The notes under the pieces are model-generated. The model was not told where the DNA came from. It saw only the letters and a list, made by a program, of their open reading frames with translations, and did not search any database. 64,000 nt of DNA from JACVRW01 sp963716215 (GTDB lineage: Bacteria; Actinomycetota; Thermoleophilia; Solirubrobacterales; Thermoleophilaceae). Below are positions 48,827-57,557 of the stretch, piece by piece. Location of the stretch: positions 1,364,001 through 1,428,000 of the forward strand of contig OY970298.1 of the NCBI GenBank assembly GCA_963716215.1, written 5' to 3'. Each line of letters starts with the position of its first letter. Position 1 is the first letter of the stretch. Position numbers and translations under genes: made by a program.

Positions 48827-49717
48827 TTGGGACTTAGGAATGAAGGACTCACTCTGAAAGCGTCTCGCGCCTATATCGCCGGACTGGGCACAACCGGCGT
48901 CCTGATCGGCTCGTTCTTCCTGCTGCTGACCGTCGGCAGCACCCTCGTGGCTTTCCAGGGCGTGCCCGGCCAGGCCAGCAACGGCGACCTGTCCGGCATC
49001 GAGCTGCTCCAGCAGCAACAGGCGGCCGCTGCCGCCGCGGCGGCAGCGGGCGAGTCGAGCCAGCTCGTGGCGAGCGACGTGTTGAGCGGGCTTGGAGTGG
49101 ACGGGTCCGGAGCCGCCGCTGGCATCGGCGGCGTGCTCGCCCAGCGCACCTTCGGTGGCTGGGGCGGCGCGACCGGCGCGGGCACGTTCAGCAACGGCGT
49201 CCCGCAGAGCGGCCCCGAAGCGCTGCGGCAGCCTTCCGCGCCGATCCGCGGCATTGCCCCAGGTTCGCCTAGCCCCGCTCCTACGCCCGGCAGCGGTACC
49301 GGGATCGTCGAGACCCCATCCGCACCGGGCTCCGGTGACGCCACCGACAGCGGCACGGGTACCGATCCGGGCACCGGCACGGATCCGGGCACAGGTACCG
49401 ATCCGGGCACTGGCACGGACCCGGGCACCGGCACAGACACAGGCACCGATCCGGGTACCGGCACGGACCCGGGCACTGGCACGGGCACCGACCCCGGCAC
49501 TGGCACGGGCGGCACGACCGACCCTCCCACCGACCCGGTCGGCACCATCGGGGACGTCGTCGAGGACACCACGGGCACCGTCGGCGGCGCCGTCGGCGCC
49601 ATCAGCCCCGGCGCCGGCGGGTCCATCGCCGACGCGGGCACCGCGGCCGGCGGCCTGCTCGGCGACGCGGGCGCGGCCATCGAGGACCTCGCGGGCGCGC
49701 TCGGCGTCGGCGGCTAG
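48827..49717 (+). CDS. Membrane-anchored, repeat-rich extracellular protein
   Basis: Up to 296 aa. One N-terminal membrane helix (RAYIAGLGTTGVLIGSFFLLLTVGSTLVAF), a poly-Gln/Ala stretch (LQQQQAAAAAAAAAG), a Gly/Pro/Ser region, tandem TGTDPG repeats (49355-49510), and a Gly/Ala-rich tail. Start uncertain: TTG 48827, or CTG 48854, which has GAAGGA 6 nt upstream. No catalytic domain. Resembles wall-spanning linker proteins; function unknown. Confidence 0.65.
   Translation: MGLRNEGLTLKASRAYIAGLGTTGVLIGSFFLLLTVGSTLVAFQGVPGQASNGDLSGIELLQQQQAAAAAAAAAGESSQLVASDVLSGLGVDGSGAAAGIGGVLAQRTFGGWGGATGAGTFSNGVPQSGPEALRQPSAPIRGIAPGSPSPAPTPGSGTGIVETPSAPGSGDATDSGTGTDPGTGTDPGTGTDPGTGTDPGTGTDTGTDPGTGTDPGTGTGTDPGTGTGGTTDPPTDPVGTIGDVVEDTTGTVGGAVGAISPGAGGSIADAGTAAGGLLGDAGAAIEDLAGALGVGG
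49355..49510 (+). repeat. Tandem 18-bp repeats encoding TGTDPG
   Basis: Imperfect units of ACCGGCACGGATCCGGGC repeated about eight times, with third-position changes (GGTACC/GGCACC, GACCCG/GATCCG). Some units are shortened, giving TGTDTGTDPG and TGTGTDPG. Silent divergence suggests the peptide repeat is selected rather than being a recent slippage. Confidence 0.85.
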
Positions 49718-50433
49718 CCCCCCGCGCCCAGACGCCCCTCAGCGGCCGCCAGGATGAAGCGGCGCGACTCGGCCTGCAGCTCGAGGTCGTGCTGCAGCGA
49801 CCGGTGATGCCCGCCGGGCAGCACCAGCAGACGCTTCGGCGTGTGCGCGGCGGCGTGCAGCTGCTCGCTGACCGTCCAGGGGATCTGCTCGTCGCCGCGG
49901 GCGTGCATGAGCAGCAGGGCCGTATCGGGCCCGAGGCCACGCGCCGCGTCGTAGAGGTCGGCCGCCTCCAGCCACGCGACCGCCGCGTCCACGTCGCAGC
50001 GGAAGCGCAGCTCCTCCCCGGAGCGCAGGCTGCGCAGCAGCAGGTCCTCGGGCGCGGCGCAGATCGCCACGACGGCGCAGAGCGAGGGATCGCGCGCTCC
50101 CGCGTGGATCGCCTGGAAGCCGCCCATGCTCGAGCCGCGCAGCGCGACCTTCGGCGCGTGGGCGCGCAGCAGCTCGACCATCGCCAGGGCGTCGTCGATC
50201 GCGCCCGGTCCGAAGGCGCCGTCGGAGCGTCCGTGTCCACGCGCGTCGTAGGCCAGCGCCGCGATGCCGTCGGCTCGGCAGCCGCGCGCGAAGTCGAAGT
50301 GGGATTCCTTCGCGGAGCCCGCGCCGTGCAGGATCACGACACCGGCCCGGGGCTCGCCGTCGGGCAGGAACAGGGCGTAGGAGAGACCTCCCAGCTCACC
50401 TAGCTGGGGTGGCGCGGGCACGGGGTGACGCAT
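49714..50433 (-). CDS. Alpha/beta hydrolase (serine type)
   Basis: 239 aa from ATG 50433 (the frame extends to 50457). AGVVILHGAGSAKESHFDFARG is the oxyanion loop, ALRGSSMGGFQAIHAGA the nucleophile elbow, LLLMHARGDEQIP the acid and LPGGHHRSLQHD the His. Typical of small esterases/acyl-peptidase-like enzymes of unknown substrate. Divergent from lysA with a 22-bp gap; 3' end overlaps the repeat protein's end by 4 bp. Confidence 0.87.
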   Translation of the reverse strand: MRHPVPAPPQLGELGGLSYALFLPDGEPRAGVVILHGAGSAKESHFDFARGCRADGIAALAYDARGHGRSDGAFGPGAIDDALAMVELLRAHAPKVALRGSSMGGFQAIHAGARDPSLCAVVAICAAPEDLLLRSLRSGEELRFRCDVDAAVAWLEAADLYDAARGLGPDTALLLMHARGDEQIPWTVSEQLHAAAHTPKRLLVLPGGHHRSLQHDLELQAESRRFILAAAEGRLGAGG

Positions 50434-50455
50434 GGCTCCTTCATAATCGCGCCGC

Positions 50456-51688
50456 ATGGCGGCGGTTGCGGTCTCGCATGTCTATCCCCTGGGCTCACGC
50501 CTGAACGAGCAGGGCCGGCTGGAAGTCGGCGGCTGCGACGTGGTCGAGCTCGCTTCCGAGTTCGGCACGCCGGCCTACGTGTACGCCGAGGACGACATGC
50601 GCGCCCGGGCCCGGGCGTACCTCGAGGCGTTCAGCGCGCGGGTCGACCGCTTCGAGGTCATCTACGCGAGCAAGGCGTTCCCCTGCACCGCCGTATACCG
50701 CCTGTTCGCCGAGGAGGGCCTGTCCACCGACGTGGCGAGTGGTGGCGAGCTACACCTGGCGCTGGCCGGCGGCTACGACGCGGGGCGGATCTACATGCAC
50801 GGCAACAACAAGACGCCGGCCGAGCTGGACTACGCGCTGGAGGCCGGCGTTGGCCACATAGTCGTGGACTCCTTCGACGAGATCGAGCGGCTGAGCGGGC
50901 GCGGTGCGCGCGTGCTGCTCCGCGTCACGCCGGGCATCGCGCCGTCCACGCACTCCTACATCCAGACGGGCCAGGAGGACTCCAAGTTCGGGTTCGGCCT
51001 GGACGACGTGCCGCGCGCGGTGGCGGCGTGCGGCGAGGCCGGGCTGCAGCTCGACGGTCTGCACGCGCACATCGGGTCGCAGGTGTTCGAGCTCGAGGGG
51101 TTCGGCCGGCTCGCCGAGGTGCTGTCGGGCATCGGCGACTGGCCGCTGCTCAACCTCGGCGGCGGCCTCGGCATCGCGTACACGAGCGACGACCACCCGC
51201 CGCCGATCGAGGACTACGTCGATGCGCTGCTGCGCGGCGCGCCCGAGGGCGTGACGGTGCTGTGCGAACCGGGCCGCTCGCTGGTCGGCAACGCCGGGGT
51301 GACGCTCTACACCGTGGGCACCGTCAAGCGCATCCCCGGGATCCGCACGTACGTGGCGGTTGACGGCGGCATGTCCGACAACCTGCGCCCGATGCTCTAC
51401 GGCGCCCGCTACGAGGCCGAGATCGCGGACCGCTTCGGCGGCGCGGACGACGTGACGATCGCGGGCATGCACTGCGAGTCCGGCGACATCCTCGTGCGCG
51501 AGGCCGTGCTGGACGACCCGCGGCCGGGCGACGTGCTCGTCACCCCCGCCACGGGTGCGTACGGTCACGCCATGGCCAACAACTACAACGCGCTCCTGCG
51601 CCCCCCGGTGATCTTCTGCAAGGACGGCGACGCGCGCGTGGTCGTCCGCCGTGAGACCTACGAGGATCTCACCCGTCGTGACGTCTGA
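50456..51688 (+). CDS. lysA: Diaminopimelate decarboxylase
   Basis: 410 aa. PLP Lys in FEVIYASKAFPC; HIGSQ in LDGLHAHIGSQVFEL; GGGLGIAYTSDD; EPGRSLVGNAG; and CESGDIL near the C-terminus, with Tyr in TGAYGHAMANNYNALLRP. It makes L-lysine from meso-DAP. CATAAT (50442-50447) lies 8 nt before the ATG and there is no Shine-Dalgarno. First gene of the lysA-hom-thrC-thrB-nudix operon; its end overlaps hom by 11 bp. Confidence 0.96.
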   Translation: MAAVAVSHVYPLGSRLNEQGRLEVGGCDVVELASEFGTPAYVYAEDDMRARARAYLEAFSARVDRFEVIYASKAFPCTAVYRLFAEEGLSTDVASGGELHLALAGGYDAGRIYMHGNNKTPAELDYALEAGVGHIVVDSFDEIERLSGRGARVLLRVTPGIAPSTHSYIQTGQEDSKFGFGLDDVPRAVAACGEAGLQLDGLHAHIGSQVFELEGFGRLAEVLSGIGDWPLLNLGGGLGIAYTSDDHPPPIEDYVDALLRGAPEGVTVLCEPGRSLVGNAGVTLYTVGTVKRIPGIRTYVAVDGGMSDNLRPMLYGARYEAEIADRFGGADDVTIAGMHCESGDILVREAVLDDPRPGDVLVTPATGAYGHAMANNYNALLRPPVIFCKDGDARVVVRRETYEDLTRRDV

Positions 51689-52901
51689 GCCGTTTCGGAT
51701 CGGCCTGCTCGGCCACGGCACGGTCGGGTCGGCGTTCGCCGCGCTGCTGGAGGAGCGCGCCGAGGCGATCGAGGCCGAGGTGGGGCTGCGGCCCGAGCTG
51801 ACCGGGGTGCTCACGCGCAGCAAGGGCGACTTCGACGATCTGCTCGAGCGCAGCGACCTGATCGTCGAGCTGATGGGCGGGATCGACCCCACGCGCGGCT
51901 ACGTGCTGCGCGCGCTCGAGGCCGGCCGGCACGTCGTGACCGCCAACAAGCAGCTGCTCTCACAGCACGGCGAGGAGGTCTTCGACGCCGCCCGGGGCGG
52001 CGGCGTGCAGCTGCGCTTCGAGGGTGCCGTGGCCGGGGTGGTGCCCGCGATCCGGGTGATGGCCGAGACGCTCGCCGCTGCCCACATCGAGCGCGTGCAC
52101 GGGATCGTCAACGGCACGACCAACTACATCCTCACCCAGATGGCGGTGACCGGCGCCTCGTACGACGAAGCGCTGCGCGAGGCCCAGGAGATGGGTTACG
52201 CCGAGGCCGACCCCACCGAGGACGTGACCGGCAAGGACGCCGCCGCCAAGATGGCGATCCTGGCGCGGCTCGCGTTCGGGGCCGCCGTGCGGCTCGACGA
52301 GGTGAGCTACGAGGGCATCGAGCGCATCACGCCCGACGACATCGCCTACGCCAGCGAGCTCGGCCTGTCGCTCAAGCTGATCGGGTCGGCCGAGCGGATC
52401 GGCGAGGGTGTGGCCGTCCACGTGCATCCGGCGTTCCTCTACGCGGACCATCCGCTGGCGAGCGTGAACGGCGCCTTCAACGCCGTCACGATCGAGTCCC
52501 CCGCGATCACCGAGATCACGCTCAGCGGGCCGGGCGCCGGCGGCATCCAGACCGCCAGCGCCGTGCTGGGCGACGTGATCTCGGCGATGATTCCGCCCCC
52601 GTCGCTGCCGCCGCCCGCGGTGGAGCTCCCGCTCGTCAGCGACGTGGAGTTTTCCTTCTACCTCCACCTCGAGGTCGCTGACCGGCCGGGCGTGCTGGCC
52701 CAGGTCGCCGAGATCCTGGGGCTGCAGGGAGTGTCGATCAGGTCGGTCGTGCAGAAGGGGCTGGGCGAGGAGGCGCGGCTCGTGATGGTGATGCACCCGG
52801 TGCTCGAGTCGAGCTTCCGCGCCGCGGTGGATCTGCTGTCGCGGCTGGACTTCGTGCGCGAGCCGCCGCGCGTGATCCGGGTGATCGAGGAGACCTTCTG
52901 A
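51678..52901 (+). CDS. hom: Homoserine dehydrogenase with ACT domain
   Basis: 407 aa from GTG 51678 inside the lysA end. NAD(P) loop IGLLGHGTVGSAFAALL; catalytic region HGIVNGTTNYILTQM and YAEADPTEDVTGKDAAAKMAILARLAFG. The C-terminal ACT domain (YLHLEVADRPGVLAQVAEILGLQGVSIRSVVQKG) is the usual threonine feedback site. Reduces aspartate semialdehyde to homoserine. Confidence 0.96.
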   Translation: MTSEPFRIGLLGHGTVGSAFAALLEERAEAIEAEVGLRPELTGVLTRSKGDFDDLLERSDLIVELMGGIDPTRGYVLRALEAGRHVVTANKQLLSQHGEEVFDAARGGGVQLRFEGAVAGVVPAIRVMAETLAAAHIERVHGIVNGTTNYILTQMAVTGASYDEALREAQEMGYAEADPTEDVTGKDAAAKMAILARLAFGAAVRLDEVSYEGIERITPDDIAYASELGLSLKLIGSAERIGEGVAVHVHPAFLYADHPLASVNGAFNAVTIESPAITEITLSGPGAGGIQTASAVLGDVISAMIPPPSLPPPAVELPLVSDVEFSFYLHLEVADRPGVLAQVAEILGLQGVSIRSVVQKGLGEEARLVMVMHPVLESSFRAAVDLLSRLDFVREPPRVIRVIEETF

Positions 52902-53890
52902 GCCTCTGGCGCTACCACGATCGACTGCCCGCTGATCCGCTGGTGACGATGGGCGAGGGCGACACCCCGCTGGTGCCCGCGCCGCGGCTGTCGGAGCTGA
53001 CCGGGGCGGACGTGTGGCTGAAGCTCGAGGGCGCCAACCCGACCGGTTCGTTCAAGGACCGCGGCATGACCGTTGCGGTCAGCGCGGCGATCGCGGAGGG
53101 CGCCGAGGCCGTCATCTGCGCGTCCACCGGCAACACCGCTGCCAGCGCCGCGGCCTACGCTGCACGCGCCGGGCTGCGCGGAGCCGTGATCGTGCCCGAG
53201 GGCAAGATCGCCACCGGCAAGCTCGCCCAGGCGCTGATGCACGGGGCGCGGGTGATTGCCTTGCGCGGCAACTTCGACGAGGCGCTGACGCTGGTACGCG
53301 AGCTGGCGAAGCGGCACCCGATCGCGCTCGTCAACTCGGTCAACGACTTCCGCATCGAGGGTCAGAAGACGGCGGCGTTCGAGGTGTGCGACGAGCTGGG
53401 CGACCCGCCCGACGTGCTCTGCATCCCGGTGGGGAACGCCGGCAACGTCACGTCCTGGTGGAAGGGCTTCCAGGAGTACGGGTTCGCGCCGCGACTGCAC
53501 GGCTATCAGGCGGAGGGGGCCGCGCCGCTGGTGCGCGGGGCGCCGGTGGAGGACCCGGAGACGGTGGCGTCCGCGATCCGGATCGGCAACCCGGCGCGCT
53601 GGGAGAACGCGATGAACGCGTTCACCTCGTCGCGCGGCGAGGTGCGGGCCGTGTCCGACGCCGAGATCCTCGACGCCTACTCGCTGCTGGGCGCGCGCGA
53701 GGGAGTGTTCTGCGAGCCCGCGTCGGCGGCCTCGGTGGCCGGGTTGCTCAAGTACGGCGCGGAGGGCCGCGTGGTCTGCGTGCTCACCGGACATGGGCTG
53801 AAGGACCCGCAGACCGCGATGAACCGGGCCAGCTCCGTGGTTCCCTGCGAGCCCGACATCGACAGCGTCGAGAAGGCCGTGTTGGGGTGA
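52898..53890 (+). CDS. thrC: Threonine synthase
   Basis: 330 aa. GEGDTPLVPAPRL, PLP Lys in ANPTGSFKDRGMTVAV, CASTGNTAASAAAYAARAGLRGAVIVPEGKIATGKLAQALMHGA, GNAGNVTSWWKGFQEYG. The first ATG is 52943, but the preceding in-frame residues SLWRYHDRLP match the conserved N-terminus of the family (YRDRLPV in Mycobacterium). That frame begins at a CTG (52898) overlapping the hom stop as CTGA, matching the ATGA/GTGA/TTGA style of this genome. Converts phosphohomoserine to threonine. Confidence 0.94.
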   Translation: MSLWRYHDRLPADPLVTMGEGDTPLVPAPRLSELTGADVWLKLEGANPTGSFKDRGMTVAVSAAIAEGAEAVICASTGNTAASAAAYAARAGLRGAVIVPEGKIATGKLAQALMHGARVIALRGNFDEALTLVRELAKRHPIALVNSVNDFRIEGQKTAAFEVCDELGDPPDVLCIPVGNAGNVTSWWKGFQEYGFAPRLHGYQAEGAAPLVRGAPVEDPETVASAIRIGNPARWENAMNAFTSSRGEVRAVSDAEILDAYSLLGAREGVFCEPASAASVAGLLKYGAEGRVVCVLTGHGLKDPQTAMNRASSVVPCEPDIDSVEKAVLG

Positions 53891-54741
53891 GACGGCGCCG
53901 GGTGGTCCGGGTGCCGGCATCGTCGGCCAACCTCGGCCCGGGCTTCGACGTGCTCGCCGCGGCGCTCGCGATCGAGCTGGAGCTGGAGGTCGAGGAGACG
54001 GGCGAGTTCGCCGTCGAAAGCGACGTGCCGGACGTGCCGCTCGACCGCGACAACCTGTGCGTGCGGGCCTTCGAGCGCTTGCACTCCGCCGACGGGCTGA
54101 GCTTCTCGATCCGCTCGGCGATCCCGGCGGCGGCGGGCCTCGGGTCGAGCGCCGCCGCGATCGTGGCGGGGCTGTGCGCCGCCGACCACATGTTCGAGCT
54201 GGACGCGCCGCTGTTCGAGCTGGCAGCGGAGCTCGAGGGGCACCCCGACAACGTGGCGGCCGCACTGCTGGGCGGCTTCGTGGTCTGCGTCGACGGCGAG
54301 GCGCCGGTGCGCTTCGAGCCGGCGGCGGGCTTGGAGGGCGTGCTGGTGATTCCCCCGTCTCAGGTGGTCACGGCCGCGGCGCGAGCGGCGCTCCCGGCGG
54401 AGGTTCCGCTGGCCGACGCCGTGCACAACGTCGGCCATGCGTCCCTGCTGATGCTGGGGCTGTCGCAGGGCGACTTCTCCCTGATCGGACGCGGGCTGCA
54501 CGACGCTCTGCACCAGCCGCGCCGCCGCCCGCTGTATCCGCTGTCGATGGAGCTGGTGGAGCGCGCGGAGCAGCTCGGAGCGGTCGGGGCGACGATCTCC
54601 GGGGCCGGGCCGACCGTGCTGTTCTGGTGCCAGTGGGAGCAGACCGGCGCGCTGGTCGAGCGGCTGCGCGGCGAAGCGCCCGACTGCGAGGTGCGGCGGG
54701 TGACCTTCGCGCCGGGCGGAGCGGACGTCAGTGCCCTCTGA
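53887..54741 (+). CDS. thrB: Homoserine kinase (GHMP family)
   Basis: 284 aa from GTG 53887 overlapping the thrC stop. VRVPASSANLGPGFDVLAAAL is the substrate loop, IPAAAGLGSSAAAIVAGL the GHMP ATP loop, and VGATISGAGPTVLFW the third motif. Phosphorylates homoserine for ThrC. Its end overlaps the nudix gene by 11 bp. Confidence 0.95.
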   Translation: MRRRRVVRVPASSANLGPGFDVLAAALAIELELEVEETGEFAVESDVPDVPLDRDNLCVRAFERLHSADGLSFSIRSAIPAAAGLGSSAAAIVAGLCAADHMFELDAPLFELAAELEGHPDNVAAALLGGFVVCVDGEAPVRFEPAAGLEGVLVIPPSQVVTAAARAALPAEVPLADAVHNVGHASLLMLGLSQGDFSLIGRGLHDALHQPRRRPLYPLSMELVERAEQLGAVGATISGAGPTVLFWCQWEQTGALVERLRGEAPDCEVRRVTFAPGGADVSAL

Positions 54742-55111
54742 GATCCAGGCCGCGGGCGGTGTGGTCGAGCGGGACGGGCGCTTCGCGCTCGTGCACCGGC
54801 CGCGCTACGACGACTGGACGCTCCCCAAGGGCAAGCTCGACCCCGGCGAGAGCTTCGAGGAGGCGGCGCTGCGCGAGGTGTGGGAGGAGACGGGGCTGCG
54901 GTGCCGGGTCGTGCGCGAGCTGCCACCCACGCGCTACACGGTTGGGGAGCGCCCGAAGCTCGTGCGCTACTGGCTGATGGCCGTGGTCGACGATCCGGGC
55001 TTCGACGTCAACGACGAGGTCGACTCGTTGCGTTGGCTGTCTCCGCGCGAAGCAGCGGAGCTGCTCACGTACGACCGCGACAGAGAGGTGCTGTCGGCCG
55101 CGTTTGGGTGA
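54731..55111 (+). CDS. Nudix hydrolase (MutT-like)
   Basis: 126 aa from GTG 54731. The Nudix box GKLDPGESFEEAALREVWEETGL is complete. LPKGKLDPGES and the RYDDWTLPKGK lead resemble hydrolases of 8-oxo-dGTP or diadenosine polyphosphates; relatives in mycobacteria are fused to a histidine-phosphatase domain, absent here. Last gene of the lysA operon by overlap; no obvious metabolic link to threonine. Confidence 0.92.
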   Translation: MPSEIQAAGGVVERDGRFALVHRPRYDDWTLPKGKLDPGESFEEAALREVWEETGLRCRVVRELPPTRYTVGERPKLVRYWLMAVVDDPGFDVNDEVDSLRWLSPREAAELLTYDRDREVLSAAFG

Positions 55112-55126
55112 GTCGGGCCTCGCCGC

Positions 55127-56539
55127 TCAGGCCGGGCGGCGATCCGCCCACGGGTGCGCCTGTTCGATCTGCGCGGCCAGGGCGAGCAGCTCGGCCTCGC
55201 CGGCCGGCTTGCCGGCCAGCTGGACGGCGAGCGGCAGGCCGTCCTCGCCGTGGAAGAGCGGCAGCGAGAGCGCGGGCTGGCCGGTGACGTTGAAGATCGC
55301 CGTGTACGGCGTGAACTGTCCGGAGCGCCGGAAGTCCTCCCAGGGCGTGTCGCTGCACGCGTCGAGCTCGCCGATGCGGAGCGGACGCTGCGCGAGCGCC
55401 GGGGTGATCACGACGTCATAGTCGCTCCACAGCGCCACGATGCCGCGGGTGAACGCGCCGAGCTGGGTGCGGGCGAGCAGGTAGTCGAGCGCCGTGCGCT
55501 CGCGGATCCCCTCCCAGATCGTCCAGGACAGCGGCTCGACGAGGTCCTCGGTCGGCTCGCGTCCGGTGACCTGGCCGGCGAAGAACATCCCCATCGCCAC
55601 CGGCGTGCCGAACACGAGCGTGAACGTCTCGAGCAGGTCCTGGCCCGTCCAGGGCGCCTCGATCTCCTCGACCTCGTGGCCGAGCGAGGCGAGCAGGTCG
55701 CCCGCGTCGCGCACCGCGCGCTCGCACACGGGATCGAGTGGAGCCTCGATCGGAGCGCCGGTGGTGACCCCGATGCGCAGCCGGCCCGGCTCGCGCGCGG
55801 CGGCCACGGCGAACGGCTCGGGGGGCGGCGGCGCCCAGGTCGAGTCACCCCGCTCGTAGCCGGCCAGCACGTCGAGGAGCGCCGCGGTCTCCGCGACCGT
55901 GTGTGTGAGCACGCCGTCCTGGACGAGGTAGTCGTCCCCCTGCTCGGGACCGCGCGAGACCCGCCCGCGGCTCGGCTTCAAACCGACCAGCCCGCAGCAC
56001 GCCGCCGGGATGCGGATCGAGCCGCCGCCGTCGCTGCCGTGGGCGAGCGGCACCATGCCCGACGCGACCGCGGCCGCGGCGCCGCCGGAGGAGCCGCCCG
56101 GCGTGCGGCCGGAGTCCCACGGGTTGTGCGTCGGGCCGAAGCGGCGCGGCTCGGTGATCGGCAGGATGCCGTACTCGGGCAGGTTGGTCTTGCCGACGAT
56201 CACGAAGCCGGCCTCGCGCAGGCGCCGGACGACGAACGCGTCGTGGGCGGGGACGAAGTCGCCGAACAGCTCGGAGCCGAGGGTGTACGGCATGCCCGCG
56301 ACGGCGGCCGTGTCCTTGATCGCGATCGGGACGCCCGCGAACGGCCTGACGTCGCCGGGGCCGATCCCGTCGGCCACTGTGAGGGCGCCGTCGGGGTCCG
56401 TGTACACGAACGCGTTCAGGTCGCGGTTGAGCGACCCGATGCGCTCCAGCGAGGCCTCGGCCAGCTCCCGGGCGCTCACGTCGCCGGACCGAACGAGCTC
56501 CGCGAGCTCGGTGGCCGGGCGGTAGAGGAGGGACTCCAC
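55127..56539 (-). CDS. Amidase signature family hydrolase
   Basis: 470 aa from GTG 56539 (the open frame extends to 56797 but overlaps the divergent gene). Triad: Lys in PIAIKDTAAVAG, GGSSGGAAAAVASG, and Ser in GSDGGGSIRIPAACCGLVGLKPSRGRVS. GKTNLPEYGILPITEP and FNVTGQPALSLPLF are typical. Substrate unknown; similar in layout to the enzyme at 6205-7584. Converges with the nudix gene, 15 bp apart. Confidence 0.9.
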   Translation of the reverse strand: MESLLYRPATELAELVRSGDVSARELAEASLERIGSLNRDLNAFVYTDPDGALTVADGIGPGDVRPFAGVPIAIKDTAAVAGMPYTLGSELFGDFVPAHDAFVVRRLREAGFVIVGKTNLPEYGILPITEPRRFGPTHNPWDSGRTPGGSSGGAAAAVASGMVPLAHGSDGGGSIRIPAACCGLVGLKPSRGRVSRGPEQGDDYLVQDGVLTHTVAETAALLDVLAGYERGDSTWAPPPPEPFAVAAAREPGRLRIGVTTGAPIEAPLDPVCERAVRDAGDLLASLGHEVEEIEAPWTGQDLLETFTLVFGTPVAMGMFFAGQVTGREPTEDLVEPLSWTIWEGIRERTALDYLLARTQLGAFTRGIVALWSDYDVVITPALAQRPLRIGELDACSDTPWEDFRRSGQFTPYTAIFNVTGQPALSLPLFHGEDGLPLAVQLAGKPAGEAELLALAAQIEQAHPWADRRPA

Positions 56540-56597
56540 GGCGCCGAGGCTACCGGCCGGGGGCGAACCGCCGGGGTTGGTCGCTTTATCTACCGAG

Positions 56598-57557
56598 ATG
56601 GGTACGGAAAGCGACCAGCCCTGGTTGGACGGGCGGCTGGCCGAGCTGGTGCGGCGCCAGTACGGCGTGGTGACCCGGGAGCAGCTGCGCCGCCTCGGCG
56701 TCGGGGAGCACGGCATTGCGGCGCGGCTGCGGAGCGGGCGGCTGCACCGCCTGTACCGAGGGGTGTACGTCGTGGGCCACCAGGCGCTCGCGCACAAGGC
56801 GCAATGGATGGCCGCGGTGCTCGCCTGCGGTCCCGGTGCGGCCCTGTCTCACGCGGCGGCTGCGGCGCATCGCGGGATCCGCCCAAGCTCGGCGACGCTG
56901 GTGGACGTGACCGTGCCCGTACGCAGCGGACGCCGCTGCCGCTCCGGGATCCGCATCCACCGCTGCGGGCGGCTGGCGGCCGACGAGGTGACTGTGCACC
57001 AGCGGATTCCCACCACGACCGTGGCCCGCACGCTCCTGGACCTCGCGGACGTGCTCGACCACAGGGCACTGAAGCGGGCCGTGGACGAGGCGGAGTACCT
57101 GCGCCTGTTGGACGTGGACGCGGTGGGCGCGGCTGTCGCCGCCAACCCGGGGCGCCGCGGCGCCCGGTTGCTCGCCGCCACCCACGGCCCGCCCGAGCTG
57201 ACCCGGAGCGCTCTGGAGGAGCGCTTCCTCGCCCTGGTCGAGCGCCACCGCCTGCCGCGCCCGCTCGTGGGCGCGCGCGTCGGTGACTACCAGCTCGACT
57301 TCCTCTGGCCCGAGGCTGGGCTGGCGGTCGAGCTGGACGGGTACGCCGCCCACGGTACGCGCCAGCGGTTCGAGTCCGACCGCCGGCGCGACCGTCGCCT
57401 GGCGCTCGTGGGCGTGCGGACGATCCGGCTTACCGCGCTCGCCCTGATCTACGAGGAGGACGCGATCGCCGAGGAGCTCGGCGCGGCGCTCAAGCGCTCG
57501 CGTGCCTCCTCGAACCCGCCCAGCCGCGCCAGCATCTCGGCGGCCAGGGCGAGGTAG
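56598..57557 (+). CDS. AbiEi-type winged helix plus DUF559 nuclease-like protein
   Basis: 319 aa from ATG 56598; TTATCT lies 6 nt upstream. N-terminal part: RRQYGVVTREQLRRLGVGEHGIAARLRSGRLHRLYRGVYVVGH, the winged-helix found in AbiEi antitoxins and many stand-alone actinobacterial proteins. C-terminal part: VGDYQLDFLWPEAGLAVELDGYAAHGTRQRFESDRRRDRRLALVGVRTIRLT, a DUF559 (Vsr/PD-(D/E)xK-like) fold with Asp and ExD. No AbiEii toxin gene is adjacent. Its last 109 bp overlap parA on the other strand. Role unknown; DNA processing likely. Confidence 0.82.
   Translation: MGTESDQPWLDGRLAELVRRQYGVVTREQLRRLGVGEHGIAARLRSGRLHRLYRGVYVVGHQALAHKAQWMAAVLACGPGAALSHAAAAAHRGIRPSSATLVDVTVPVRSGRRCRSGIRIHRCGRLAADEVTVHQRIPTTTVARTLLDLADVLDHRALKRAVDEAEYLRLLDVDAVGAAVAANPGRRGARLLAATHGPPELTRSALEERFLALVERHRLPRPLVGARVGDYQLDFLWPEAGLAVELDGYAAHGTRQRFESDRRRDRRLALVGVRTIRLTALALIYEEDAIAEELGAALKRSRASSNPPSRASISAARAR

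Noticed and set aside
47919..48827. Long upstream extension of the ABC ATPase frame
   Set aside because: It lies within the first permease gene in another frame; the GTG at 47918 with GTGA overlap is the proper start.
56540..56797. Upstream extension of the amidase on the minus strand
   Set aside because: Overlaps the divergent DUF559 gene and translates to a Cys/Arg/Ser-rich segment without homology to amidases.
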